Positions 53,822 through 62,887 of a DNA stretch of 64,000 nt are shown here, in pieces. The stretch is from positions 62,001 through 126,000 of the forward strand of contig NZ_KB908294.1 of NCBI RefSeq assembly GCF_000382425.1. The letters run 5' to 3'. The stretch's first letter is position 1; each line of letters starts with the position of its first letter. The stretch is from Empedobacter brevis NBRC 14943 = ATCC 43319. GTDB taxonomy: Bacteria > Bacteroidota > Bacteroidia > Flavobacteriales > Weeksellaceae. Below the pieces are notes generated by a model. It saw only the letters and a list, made by a program, of their open reading frames with translations, did no database searches and was not told where the DNA came from. The position numbers and the translations under genes are program-made.

Positions 53822-55468
53822 ATGTTTGATATCGAAAAATTAAAATCATTCAAATTACCAGATTTACAACAAGTTGCAGAGCAATTAAAAATCGAAGGGT
53901 ATAAAAAATTAAAAAAAGGTGAACTGTTGGATGCTGTTTTAGCATTTATCAACACTCAACCTACGGTTAAGGAAGACGTTGAAATAAAAACAGAGTCTAA
54001 ACCTGTAATAAAAGATGCGGCTGAAAATCTACCGAAAGAAGAGAAGAAACCAAAACGAAAAAGGGTTCAATCTTCAGAAGGAGAAACTCAACAAAAAGAG
54101 GTTACCATCCAAGAAGACAAATCCGATCAAGCGAAAGAAACTTCGACAGATACAGAAAAAACAGAGGAAAATAATCCGCGTGTAAATAAATTTCAGGACC
54201 GCGCAAATAAAAGCCAAGATCTGAAAAAGAATAATCAAAAGAAGAATACTTCATCTGAGCAGCGAAATCAAAATCAGAGTGAGCAAACTCAACAAAATAA
54301 TCAACGTAATCATCCAAATCAGAAAAATAAATACCGCGCTGCGAATTATGAGTTCGATGGAATTATTAGCACTGAAGGTGTTTTAGAGATTTTACCAGAT
54401 AATAATTATGGTTTTCTTCGTTCATCAGATTTCAATTATTTATCTTCACCGGATGACGTATATGTTTCTCAATCCCAGATTAGATTATTCGGATTAAAAA
54501 CCGGTGACACGATTACAGGAGAGGTTCGTCCTCCAAAGGAAGGAGAAAAATATTTTCCTTTAATCAAAATTAAAGAAATCAATGGGCGTACACCAGATTA
54601 TGTACGAGACCGCATCGCTTTCGAGCACTTAACTCCCCTTTTTCCAAACGAAAAATTCAATCTTAGCAATTCAAAAGCTTTATCAAACCGAGTATTAGAC
54701 TTATTTGCACCAATTGGTAAAGGTCAACGTGGTATGATTGTCGCTCAACCAAAGACAGGTAAAACATCTTTGTTAAAGGATATTGCAAACGGAATTGCAC
54801 AGAATCATCCGGAAGTTTATTTAATCGTCTTATTAATTGACGAACGTCCTGAAGAGGTGACTGATATGAAACGTTCTGTAAATGGAGAGGTGATTGCTTC
54901 TACATTTGATGAAGAAGCAAATCGTCACGTAAAAGTTGCAAATATCGTTTTAGAAAAAGCAAAACGTATGGTAGAATGCGGACACGACGTGGTGATTCTT
55001 TTAGATTCTATCACTCGTTTGGCACGTGCTTACAATACAGTTTCTCCTGCTTCTGGTAAAGTTTTATCCGGAGGTGTTGATGCAAATGCTCTACATAAAC
55101 CAAAACGTTTCTTTGGAGCTGCACGTAATATCGAAAACGGAGGTTCACTTACCATTATTGCGACAGCATTGATTGATACAGGATCTAAAATGGATGAAGT
55201 GATCTTCGAAGAATTTAAAGGAACAGGTAACATGGAATTACAATTGGATCGTAAGATTGCAAATAAACGTATTTTCCCTGCTATCGACTTGGTTAATTCT
55301 TCTACACGTAAAGATGATTTATTATTAGATGAAAAAACTCAACAATTGATGTGGGTTTTACGCAATCATTTATCGGATATGAACCCGGTAGAGGCAATGG
55401 AATTCTTACACGATCGTATCAAAAATACACGTTCTAACGAAGAGTTTTTAATCTCAATGAATAAGTAA
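53822..55468 (+). CDS. rho: Transcription termination factor Rho with Asn/Gln-rich insertion
   Basis: The 548-residue hexameric RNA helicase ends transcription. An N-terminal Rho-N helix domain (residues 1-47) is followed by a low-complexity stretch (about 50-172) rich in Lys, Glu, Asn and Gln, then the RNA-binding cold-shock fold (about 178-245: [16 protein letters not shown]). The ATPase has P-loop KTGKTSLLK (about 313), [13 protein letters not shown] (about 338-350) and Q/R-loop regions. The insertion type is known in Bacteroidota Rho. A terminator follows. Confidence 0.96.
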   Translation: MFDIEKLKSFKLPDLQQVAEQLKIEGYKKLKKGELLDAVLAFINTQPTVKEDVEIKTESKPVIKDAAENLPKEEKKPKRKRVQSSEGETQQKEVTIQEDKSDQAKETSTDTEKTEENNPRVNKFQDRANKSQDLKKNNQKKNTSSEQRNQNQSEQTQQNNQRNHPNQKNKYRAANYEFDGIISTEGVLEILPDNNYGFLRSSDFNYLSSPDDVYVSQSQIRLFGLKTGDTITGEVRPPKEGEKYFPLIKIKEINGRTPDYVRDRIAFEHLTPLFPNEKFNLSNSKALSNRVLDLFAPIGKGQRGMIVAQPKTGKTSLLKDIANGIAQNHPEVYLIVLLIDERPEEVTDMKRSVNGEVIASTFDEEANRHVKVANIVLEKAKRMVECGHDVVILLDSITRLARAYNTVSPASGKVLSGGVDANALHKPKRFFGAARNIENGGSLTIIATALIDTGSKMDEVIFEEFKGTGNMELQLDRKIANKRIFPAIDLVNSSTRKDDLLLDEKTQQLMWVLRNHLSDMNPVEAMEFLHDRIKNTRSNEEFLISMNK

Positions 55469-55487
55469 CATTTCTTATTATAAAATC

Positions 55488-55520
55488 AAAACCATCTAAA
55501 GTAATTTAGGTGGTTTTTTT
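55488..55520 (+). terminator. Terminator of rho
   Basis: AAAACCATCTAAA and TTTAGGTGGTTTT pair with one wobble, followed by T. Confidence 0.8.
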
Positions 55521-55605
55521 GTTTTAAATTCATTTGCTCCTTTTCAAAATTAAATTTATACTAACTAATAGTGAGAGCTTTTGATAAATGGGTAAGTTAA
55601 AAAAA

Positions 55606-55640
55606 TAAAAAAAGCCCAAGAAAAAAATTCTTGAGCTTTG
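55606..55640 (-). terminator. Terminator of tRNA cluster 3
   Basis: On the minus strand AAAGCTCAAGAA pairs with TTCTTGGGCTTT (one wobble) followed by T; diverged copy of the cluster 1 terminator. Confidence 0.75.
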
Positions 55641-55643
55641 TTG

Positions 55644-55727
55644 TACCTCAGGCGGGACTTGAACCCGCACGTCCTAATGGACACAGGATTTTAAGTCCTG
55701 CGTGTCTACCAATTCCACCACCAAGGC
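55644..55727 (-). tRNA. tRNA-Leu (anticodon TAA)
   Basis: 84 nt, same sequence as the other Leu copies, on the minus strand. Confidence 0.96.
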
Positions 55728-55747
55728 ATCCAACTAATAAAAGTTAG

Positions 55748-55820
55748 AGCGGGAAACGGGACTCGAACCCGCAACATTCAGCTTGGAAGGCTGACGCTCT
55801 ACCAATTGAGCTATTCCCGC
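55748..55820 (-). tRNA. tRNA-Gly (anticodon TCC)
   Basis: 73 nt, same sequence as the other TCC copies, on the minus strand; transcribed before the Leu gene. Confidence 0.96.
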
Positions 55821-55831
55821 GATTGTGAGTG

Positions 55832-55839
55832 CAAATATA
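55832..55839 (-). promoter_or_regulatory. -7 box of tRNA cluster 3
   Basis: TATATTTG followed by GCACTCACAA as in cluster 2; 11 bases before the Gly tRNA. Confidence 0.55.
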
Positions 55840-55959
55840 GAACAGCTTTTTGAATTACAAAACTTTTAGGAAACATTTTTTTCATAATTATTTCACATTA
55901 AAAGCTAAGTTTCTCACCATAAATTTTTTAAACAAAAAAAATAATTTATATCCTTTCGA

Positions 55960-56469
55960 TTAATTTGATTTAGAATTAGCTGATTCATTCAAAATGATTG
56001 CATTTTTCCAATAATCAACCAATTTTTGTAATGAATATTGAGCATTTGCAGGACTTGTACTCGGCATAGAGATATAACCAATAGATGATTTTTTATCAAA
56101 ATATTCCCAAAATAATTTTTCTGATTTTTTTCCATTGAAAATAATTCGTTCTATTGTCGGATATTTCATCAGTAAACTTTCTATATTATTTGGAATTTCG
56201 TTTTTTATATTAACATCCATACTGCCTTTTCGAACAGCAGAATTTGCTACATCCCAAAGTGCTAAATGATTTTGTAAGATGATTTGCTTTCTCGTTTCAT
56301 AATCATCTGAAAGTTCTACATTGAAAATTTTGAATAAAATCTGCCAGAATCGATTTCTTGGATGTCCATAATATTGATTCATTTCCAATGACAGATCCCC
56401 TGGCAATGAACCAAGAATTAAAACTCTTGGTTCTGGTGATATGATGGGATCAAACGATTGTTTGTACAT
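55960..56469 (-). CDS. DNA-deoxyinosine glycosylase (UDG family 6-like)
   Basis: The 169-residue protein has the family start SFDPIISPEPRVLILGSLPGD and MNQYYGHPRNRFWQIL (about 30-45, Asn being the expected catalytic position), plus a C-terminal MPSTSPANAQ loop resembling the DNA-minor-groove loop of Mug-type enzymes. It should excise hypoxanthine from deaminated DNA. Its ATG shares one base with the stop of the AIM24 gene. Confidence 0.85.
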   Translation of the reverse strand: MYKQSFDPIISPEPRVLILGSLPGDLSLEMNQYYGHPRNRFWQILFKIFNVELSDDYETRKQIILQNHLALWDVANSAVRKGSMDVNIKNEIPNNIESLLMKYPTIERIIFNGKKSEKLFWEYFDKKSSIGYISMPSTSPANAQYSLQKLVDYWKNAIILNESANSKSN

Positions 56470-57164
56470 TATTTACTTTCCTGAAAATACACTTCTTCAT
56501 AAGGTTGAATCAGTACCCAACCATTTCCTGAAAATTTCATTTGAAATTCTTCTCCACTACCTCGTCCCAACAAACTTTTGAATGAAACATTAGATTTGAG
56601 TTCCGGCGATAAATTACCCGACCAAGCAACTGTTGCATTAGGATCTGTAAAAACCGGATTATCTGGTGTTACCAATAATGTCAAGGGATCTCCATGTGTT
56701 GATATAGCAACCATTCCTGTTCCGGATAATTTTACTTGAAAAATTCCTCCCGCCATCATTCCTGCAATGCTTTTCAACATTGTAATATCACTTTTCAACG
56801 ATTGATCGTGCGCAAGCACATCATTTCCGTTTACACAGATTGATTCGTTATCCATTTGTAAAATCTGAACTTTCTTTCCTGAATCTGCTACATACAATCG
56901 ACCCGACCCTTCTGCTTTCATCAACTTTGTACCTTCTCCTGTTAATGTTTTCTTCAGGAATTTTCCTAACCCTCCCGATAACATTCCTTCACGTTCAAAC
57001 TTAATGTTTCCTGTGTAGGCTACCATACTTCCGGCTTTTGTCCAAACTGCTTGATTGTCCAAATTTATCTCCAGCATTTGTGGTTTCTCCAGTTCAAAAT
57101 AATCGTGTTCCGCTTCATTCTGTTTTGTTTTCTCAATAAACTGACCAATTGTATATTCACTCAT
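56469..57164 (-). CDS. AIM24-family protein
   Basis: The 231-residue protein is a TRAP-like beta-sandwich of the AIM24 family: LEINLDNQAVWTKAGSMVAYTGNIKFEREG (about 30-59), GSGRLYVADSGKKVQILQM, GTGMVAISTHGDPL, and a C-terminal MKFSGNGWVLIQPYEE. The mitochondrial member shapes inner-membrane complexes; the bacterial role is unknown. It is coupled by TAATG to the glycosylase gene. Confidence 0.88.
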   Translation of the reverse strand: MSEYTIGQFIEKTKQNEAEHDYFELEKPQMLEINLDNQAVWTKAGSMVAYTGNIKFEREGMLSGGLGKFLKKTLTGEGTKLMKAEGSGRLYVADSGKKVQILQMDNESICVNGNDVLAHDQSLKSDITMLKSIAGMMAGGIFQVKLSGTGMVAISTHGDPLTLLVTPDNPVFTDPNATVAWSGNLSPELKSNVSFKSLLGRGSGEEFQMKFSGNGWVLIQPYEEVYFQESK

Positions 57165-57206
57165 AATTTAGTTTTTTAATTCCTTCTAAAGATAACTTTT
57201 TTACAT

Positions 57207-57239
57207 AAAAAAAGTGTTACAAAATTGTAACACTTTTTA
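57207..57239 (-). terminator. Terminator of the ABC-F gene
   Basis: AAAAAGTGTTACAA and TTGTAACACTTTTT form a perfect stem with A/T runs on both sides, just past the ABC-F stop; it terminates minus-strand reading from 57260. Confidence 0.8.
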
Positions 57240-57259
57240 CTATTTTCCAGGTATTTGGA

Positions 57260-59173
57260 TTAAATAATTTGTTCCGACACCTCTTCCCATTCTAACATTT
57301 TCTTGTCCAAATCATTTTTTAAATTCGAATAATTATCGAGTTCTAATTGCGTTTGCGAACCTGTATGTAATTTATGTTCTAAATCTGCAATCTTCGTTTC
57401 TAAATCTGATATTTCTGTTTCGATTCGAGACAATTTATTTTTCAGACGTTTCTGTTCTTTTTCTTCCTCAAAAGATAAAACTCTTTTCGCTTGTTCTATT
57501 TGAACTTCAATCGGCTTCTCTTCCTTTGGGGCAGCTAAAATCCCTTTTTCCACTTCACGGAAATTTCCTGCTTTTATTTGTTCCAAGTAATCATCAATTC
57601 CAGAAAGATACTCTTTCACCTGACCGTTACGGAAATCGAAAACTTTATCGACTAAACCTTCTAAAAATTCACGATCGTGAGAAACTAAAATTAAAGTTCC
57701 TGTGTATTTTTGAAGGGCCTTTTTCAGTAATTCTTTTGACACTATATCCAAGTGATTCGTCGGCTCATCCATAATTAACACATTAAACGGACGCAACAAC
57801 AATTTACATAAAGCCAAACGGTTTCGCTCACCTCCCGAAAGAACCGAAACTTTTTTCTCCACAGCATCGCCACCGAACATAAATGCTCCCAAATAATCGC
57901 GAACATGTTTACGTGTTTCTTCTGTAGCTGAATTTTCAGCTTCTTCTAAAACTGTTAATTTATCATTTAAAACATGTGCTTGATTTTGAGCAAAATACCC
58001 GATTTCTACATTATGACCATGTTTTATTCTACCGGTATAAACTTGTTCATTGATAATTGCTCGCGATAAAGTTGTTTTCCCCTGACCATTTTGACCAACA
58101 AAAGCGACTTTTTCACCACGGTTAACATAAAATGAAACATGATTAAAAACCTGGTGATTGCCAAAAGCAACACCGACATCCTCTAGCTCAAAAATAATTT
58201 TACCCGGTTGAATAGCATCAACAAAACGAATATTCATCTTCGTAACATCATCATTTTCGATTTCGATGCGTTCTATTTTGTCTAATTTTTTGATTAAAGA
58301 TTGCGCCATCGATGCTTTATTGGCTTTTGCACGGAACTTCGAAATCAAATCTTCCGTGTGCTTAATCATTTGCTCCTGATTTTTCTGTGCCTGTTCTAAC
58401 TTCTCGCGTCTATCCTCACGCAATTCTAAATAGCGTGTGTAATTTGCTTTAAAATCAGAAATATGGCGATTTGCAATTTCGATGGTACGATTGGTCACAT
58501 TATCCAAAAACTGACGATCGTGAGAAACTAACACCACTGCTCCCGGGTAATCTTTTAAGAATTCTTCTAACCAGATAATTGAATCGATATCCAAATGATT
58601 GGTAGGCTCATCTAACAGCATCACATCATGTTTTTGCAACAAAAGTTTTGCTAACTCAATTCGCATTCTCCACCCACCTGAGAATTCGTCTGTAGGGCGA
58701 TGAAAATCTGAACTTTTGAATCCTAAACCAATTAAAATTTGTTCAATTTCAGCATCTTTCGTATACCCTCCTAAAAGCCCAAAACGTTCTGTTAAATGTG
58801 AAATATCTTCAATTAGCTTTCCATATTCATCCGATTCATAATCCGTGCGTTCAGCTAATTCTTTGTTGACAAAATCAATTCGATTCTGAATTTCAACCAA
58901 CTGTTCGAAAGCAGAATCGGCTTCTTGCCAAACTGTTCTTCCTTGTACAAAATCGATATCTTGCGATAAATATCCTATTGTAACCTCTCCTTCGTATACG
59001 ACATCTCCTTCCGAAGGTTGCTGACTTTTGGATAAAATCTTAAGTAAAGTTGATTTTCCTGCTCCATTTTTCCCTACTAAACCAACACGGTTTCCTTTGT
59101 TGATGCGGAACGAAACGTTTTCGAATAAATATTTACCCGCAAAATAAACTCCTAAATTTTGTACTAATAACAT
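57260..59173 (-). CDS. ABC-F family ATPase
   Basis: The 637-residue protein has two ABC domains without membrane helices: Walker A GKNGAGKST (about 34) and GQNGQGKTT (about 363), signatures FSGGWRMR and LSGGERNR, Walker B LLDEPTNHLD and IMDEPTNHLD, a linker coiled coil, and a C-terminal coiled coil (about 555-635). ABC-F proteins bind the ribosome E-site in translation control. The subfamily with C-terminal coil resembles Uup/YdiF. The start at 59173 is preferred over an ATG five codons upstream. Confidence 0.92.
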   Translation of the reverse strand: MLLVQNLGVYFAGKYLFENVSFRINKGNRVGLVGKNGAGKSTLLKILSKSQQPSEGDVVYEGEVTIGYLSQDIDFVQGRTVWQEADSAFEQLVEIQNRIDFVNKELAERTDYESDEYGKLIEDISHLTERFGLLGGYTKDAEIEQILIGLGFKSSDFHRPTDEFSGGWRMRIELAKLLLQKHDVMLLDEPTNHLDIDSIIWLEEFLKDYPGAVVLVSHDRQFLDNVTNRTIEIANRHISDFKANYTRYLELREDRREKLEQAQKNQEQMIKHTEDLISKFRAKANKASMAQSLIKKLDKIERIEIENDDVTKMNIRFVDAIQPGKIIFELEDVGVAFGNHQVFNHVSFYVNRGEKVAFVGQNGQGKTTLSRAIINEQVYTGRIKHGHNVEIGYFAQNQAHVLNDKLTVLEEAENSATEETRKHVRDYLGAFMFGGDAVEKKVSVLSGGERNRLALCKLLLRPFNVLIMDEPTNHLDIVSKELLKKALQKYTGTLILVSHDREFLEGLVDKVFDFRNGQVKEYLSGIDDYLEQIKAGNFREVEKGILAAPKEEKPIEVQIEQAKRVLSFEEEKEQKRLKNKLSRIETEISDLETKIADLEHKLHTGSQTQLELDNYSNLKNDLDKKMLEWEEVSEQII

Positions 59174-59217
59174 TTTGCAAAAATACAATGTTTTTTGTTA
59201 GCTGAAAACTTAGTCCT

Positions 59218-59679
59218 TCAAGGTTTTACACGATAACTGAAAAAATACAACACAAAACTTACCATAATAGAAATTGTTGCAGGGATAAAATAGGCCAAAG
59301 CAAGATTTTTAGTTTGAATGAAGTTAATCGGAAGGTTAATAAATTTAAATTGAAAAACCATAAAACACAGAACAACTATAATCACCGCTATTTTCCAATT
59401 GTAATTACGCTTATGATTAATGATTGAGCATAAAATATACCCTAAAGTAATTCCTATAAAGCTCAAAATCATTTTGATTGTGGCTAAATGTTTTAGTTTT
59501 TCGCTAATACCAAATTCATCACTTTTTCGAACTAACAACGCAAAATGATCTTTCCCAATAGAATGAATCAATTCAATCAAATCTAATTCAGCCAATACAT
59601 AAAATTGCTGCACTCCCAATAGTAACAAAATACTTGCTGCTAATTGAATTGAGAATATTTTAAAATTAAAGTCTTTCAT
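59218..59679 (-). CDS. Hypothetical four-helix membrane protein
   Basis: The 153-residue product has predicted helices at about 8-28, 68-88, 96-116 and 127-147, with a conserved-looking ELDLIELIHSIGKDHFALLVRKSDEFG loop after helix 1. No family recognised. It lies 12 bases downstream of the FAD oxidoreductase gene and is probably co-transcribed. Confidence 0.68.
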   Translation of the reverse strand: MKDFNFKIFSIQLAASILLLLGVQQFYVLAELDLIELIHSIGKDHFALLVRKSDEFGISEKLKHLATIKMILSFIGITLGYILCSIINHKRNYNWKIAVIIVVLCFMVFQFKFINLPINFIQTKNLALAYFIPATISIMVSFVLYFFSYRVKP

Positions 59680-59691
59680 TCACAATAAAAT

Positions 59692-60750
59692 TTAAAATCG
59701 TTCATAAAATCGTTCTATCGTAGCTTCTTTGTTTATTGGTTGATTATGCGCTAAAAAATTATACAATTCATCTACCATTACAGGAGCCAACATCGTTCCC
59801 CTCGTTCCCATTCCATTCAAACAAATCAATTGTTCATAAATTGGATGCGGACCGATAATCGGACGACGATCGACAACAGTCGGACGAATAGAAGCATGTT
59901 GCTCTATTACTTCAATCTCATCGTTTAAAAATTGTTGCACTCCATTTACCAAGTCATACTTTGCGGTTTCTGTTTTTTCATAATTCACATGGTCTCGGTC
60001 GTATGTTGCACCTACAAAATATTGATTATTTCCTAAAGGCATCAAAAATTCTTTTCCCTTTACAACTGCATCAGGGAGATTTACATCGGTCTCAACTTTT
60101 AAAACCTCTCCTTTTACACCTATTACAGGAAGATTTTTGAAAAACGGATTATTTAAAATATTATAACCTTCAGCAAAAATAATCTTATTTGCTTCGATAT
60201 TTTTATAGGTCGCTTTACTATCTTCTAATTTTAATTCATCGAAATTAAACGTTTCGTCTATCAACCCGTTATGTTCGGCTAAATAATTTTTAAAATCTGC
60301 CAAAAGGTTCGTTAAATCCACACGTCCAGTATGCAAAACTTCACCAGAACCAATTGGATTATTGATAGAAGAATAATGATTCAATTGATTGGTATCTGTT
60401 GATAAATAATCAATCAAATCAGGATGAGTCATCGCTTTTTTTAACCACGTTTTTTTCTCTTGCTCGTCATTAAAAATTCGATAAACAGGAAAATTGTAGA
60501 TGTATTTTTTATTCAGTAATTGTTCAAATTCACCAAATACTTCTTGCAAACGGTTAATTTGATGGGTTGCATTCCAAACGAGAGAAAAACGTTTTAACAC
60601 AACCGGATTAAAAATCCCGGCCGCTATCGCCGAAGCATTGTGGAAATGATGATCAATAACCACAAAAGATTTCTTCTCTTGCAATAATTTCATTGCCATA
60701 CAACTTCCGGCAACCCCCTGTCCAACGATGATATACTCTACTTTTTTCAC
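59692..60750 (-). CDS. FAD-dependent oxidoreductase (DAO family)
   Basis: The 352-residue flavoprotein begins KKVEYIIVGQGVAGSCMAMKLL (dinucleotide-binding GxGxxG, residues 9-14), and has VIDHHFHNASAIAAGIFNPVV (about 31-51) and a C-terminal RPTVVDRRPIIGPHP...LICLNGMGTRGTMLAPVM (about 290-325). It resembles D-amino-acid oxidase-type enzymes and MnmC C-domain relatives; the substrate is unknown. Confidence 0.85.
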   Translation of the reverse strand: MKKVEYIIVGQGVAGSCMAMKLLQEKKSFVVIDHHFHNASAIAAGIFNPVVLKRFSLVWNATHQINRLQEVFGEFEQLLNKKYIYNFPVYRIFNDEQEKKTWLKKAMTHPDLIDYLSTDTNQLNHYSSINNPIGSGEVLHTGRVDLTNLLADFKNYLAEHNGLIDETFNFDELKLEDSKATYKNIEANKIIFAEGYNILNNPFFKNLPVIGVKGEVLKVETDVNLPDAVVKGKEFLMPLGNNQYFVGATYDRDHVNYEKTETAKYDLVNGVQQFLNDEIEVIEQHASIRPTVVDRRPIIGPHPIYEQLICLNGMGTRGTMLAPVMVDELYNFLAHNQPINKEATIERFYERF

Positions 60751-60823
60751 GTTCTAAAATTTGTAGACAAAGTTAAATAATGTTTCCGTTTTACTTATCT
60801 TTATTCACAAAATCAATCAACTT

Positions 60824-61876
60824 ATGCAGATCTTTTATATTATTTTTTCTTGCCTTGTCATTCTTTCTGTGATAATTCCTTTTATCCGACATCCCCATTG
60901 GACCATAAGAGTTTTTGATTATCCACGTTTTCAGAAATTAGTTGTAGTCATTTTTGCATGTATCTTATTTATTTTTGTCGATAAAACTTCACTGACTATA
61001 AGTGTGTTTACTTGTCTAATTTTTACTGTCATTTATTTATTTTGGGTGATTATTCCTTATTCTCCATTTGGAAGAAAGATGATTGATAAAGTGGATTTAA
61101 AACCAAATGAAAAACCTTTGGATTTGTTTGTGTATAATGTCTTGCAAGACAATGTAAAGTATCAAAAATTGGTTGATTTGATCAAAAAAAGAAATCCTGA
61201 TATTGTTTTTTTATTGGAAACAAACAAAGAATGGATGGAACAAATACGAGAAGCGACCAACGATTTCAGCTATAAAATTGAAGTTCCATTAGAGAATACA
61301 TATGGGTTATTATTTTACTCTAAATTACCTATTATACATCAAGAAATCAATTATCTCATCAGTACAGAAATTCCTTCTATCATTGCAGACATTGAGTATA
61401 ATAATCAAATTGTACGATTATACGGTTTACATCCTACTCCTCCGGTTCCCCAAGAAAATGAAGAAAGTGCAGAGCGTGATGCGGAAATTTTAATGATAGG
61501 GAAACAAGCCAAAGCCTATCGGAAAGCATGCATTGTTTTTGGTGATCTGAATGATGTTGCCTGGAGTAGAACCACACGTTTATTTCTGAAAACATCGCAA
61601 ATGTTAGATCCCCGTCGCGGACGTGGAATGTTCAATACCTTTCATGCTCATCATTGGTTTTTACGCTGGCCTTTGGACCATTATTTCTTAAGTTCCCAGT
61701 TCAGATTGATTGAGATGATACGAGAACCCAATATTGGTTCTGATCATTTTCCAATTAGTATAAAAGTTGTTTTACGAAACGATGACGATTCAGGAGAAAT
61801 GAAATTAGATCAGGAAGAAAAGATTGAAGTGGAAGAGAAAATTGAAGACGGGATGGAGAAAGGTAATGCGAATTAG
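60824..61876 (+). CDS. Membrane-anchored endonuclease/exonuclease/phosphatase-family protein
   Basis: The 350-residue protein has three N-terminal helices (about 3-20, 37-53, 58-76) and an EEP domain: LFVYNVLQDNVKYQKLVDLIKKRNPDIVFLLETNKEW (about 104-140, metal-binding Asn and Glu), LYGLHPTPP, VFGDLNDVAWS (about 239-249) and GSDHFPISI (about 305-313, catalytic Asp-His). Substrates in this superfamily include nucleic acids and phospholipids; here unknown. The C terminus is Glu/Lys-rich. Confidence 0.87.
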   Translation: MQIFYIIFSCLVILSVIIPFIRHPHWTIRVFDYPRFQKLVVVIFACILFIFVDKTSLTISVFTCLIFTVIYLFWVIIPYSPFGRKMIDKVDLKPNEKPLDLFVYNVLQDNVKYQKLVDLIKKRNPDIVFLLETNKEWMEQIREATNDFSYKIEVPLENTYGLLFYSKLPIIHQEINYLISTEIPSIIADIEYNNQIVRLYGLHPTPPVPQENEESAERDAEILMIGKQAKAYRKACIVFGDLNDVAWSRTTRLFLKTSQMLDPRRGRGMFNTFHAHHWFLRWPLDHYFLSSQFRLIEMIREPNIGSDHFPISIKVVLRNDDDSGEMKLDQEEKIEVEEKIEDGMEKGNAN

Positions 61877-61913
61877 AGCTTTCAAAATTATCTTTTTATC
61901 TTATTTTTAACCA

Positions 61914-61947
61914 TAAAAAAATCCAGTCAAATGACTGGATTTTTATT
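61914..61947. terminator. Terminator between EEP gene and gldN
   Basis: AAAAATCCAGTCA and TGACTGGATTTTT flank a short loop; convergent genes. Confidence 0.85.
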
Positions 61948-61960
61948 TTATAACATTCAA

Positions 61961-62863
61961 TTAATAATTCCACATATCAGCTTCTGACTGAATAATCGAA
62001 TTTCTAATTTTGTGATGTTCTTCTAATTGACCTTTCGAATCGTTCGGAATATAATCTTCAATCATTTTTGTTCCGTACATTGTTTGCGCTTTATAAATAA
62101 CAGAACTAAAACGTCTTGCATTTAACATCTCATCATACGTAATGGCAGAATTAGAATTGCTTGGATTGAATACCGTAGCATTTACCAATACATTACGCGC
62201 ATCCGGATACCAAATCCAGAACAAATCAACAAATGTACCGTCAGTAAATTCAGTTCCTAATGATTGCGCATCAGGTCCCATAATCGCTAATCCTAACAAA
62301 CGATATTTTAATTCTCCTAAACGACGATCGATGTACCAAAGTCCTTTCGTTTTGATCATCTTAATATCATCAGACTTAATTTTATAATTAAAAATGGCAG
62401 CATCGTCCGGTTTTTCTCCGGCTGCAATCATATCATAGTAATATTGTTGCGTATCTTTCTTTTCATTGCGTGCCATGATTTGTTCATAAGTCATTTTCGT
62501 CTGAAAAAACTCATCATCATAAACTTCTTTGATTTTCTTGTTACGAACTCCATCTACTAATACATCGTATAATGATTTTGAATTCTGAACCAATTCATCA
62601 CCTGATTTATAATACGGTTGATTAAGACGCTCATTCAGATCGATGACTTCCCATACAACTTTTGACCATAAAACATCTTTATCTTCGATAAAACCATATT
62701 TCATAGGATCTTGTGCTGTACTTACAGTATCTCCAGCTTCATCAACTCTTGTTTTATTTTCGCGGTCTCTTCTTAACTGTTCCGGTGTAACAGCATTAAG
62801 AACATTTTGCGCCATTGTAAGAGTTGAGAAGAAACTCATTAAACCAAACAAAAGATATTTCAT
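61961..62863 (-). CDS. gldN: Gliding motility / type IX secretion protein GldN
   Basis: The 300-residue periplasmic protein has a signal peptide (ending near LTMAQ, residue 19) and the GldN body: DVLWSKVVWEVIDLNERLNQPYY (about 65-87), LVDGVRNKKIKEVYDDEFF, and LFWIWYPDARNVL (about 214-226). GldN forms the type IX ring with the lipoprotein GldK. It follows gldM by 24 bases, matching the conserved gldKLMN order read leftward. The metalloprotease at 18472-20706 is a likely cargo. Confidence 0.95.
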   Translation of the reverse strand: MKYLLFGLMSFFSTLTMAQNVLNAVTPEQLRRDRENKTRVDEAGDTVSTAQDPMKYGFIEDKDVLWSKVVWEVIDLNERLNQPYYKSGDELVQNSKSLYDVLVDGVRNKKIKEVYDDEFFQTKMTYEQIMARNEKKDTQQYYYDMIAAGEKPDDAAIFNYKIKSDDIKMIKTKGLWYIDRRLGELKYRLLGLAIMGPDAQSLGTEFTDGTFVDLFWIWYPDARNVLVNATVFNPSNSNSAITYDEMLNARRFSSVIYKAQTMYGTKMIEDYIPNDSKGQLEEHHKIRNSIIQSEADMWNY

Positions 62864-62887
62864 ATTCTAAATTTTTACTTATTAAAA

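Larger units (their letters stand above)
55604..55839 (-). repeat. Duplicated Gly/Leu tRNA segment, copy 3 (inverted)
   Basis: Promoter box, Gly, Leu and terminator on the minus strand. The Gly-Leu spacer matches that at 46546-46564 apart from one added base, and the terminator is a near copy of 46654-46688. Confidence 0.85.
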
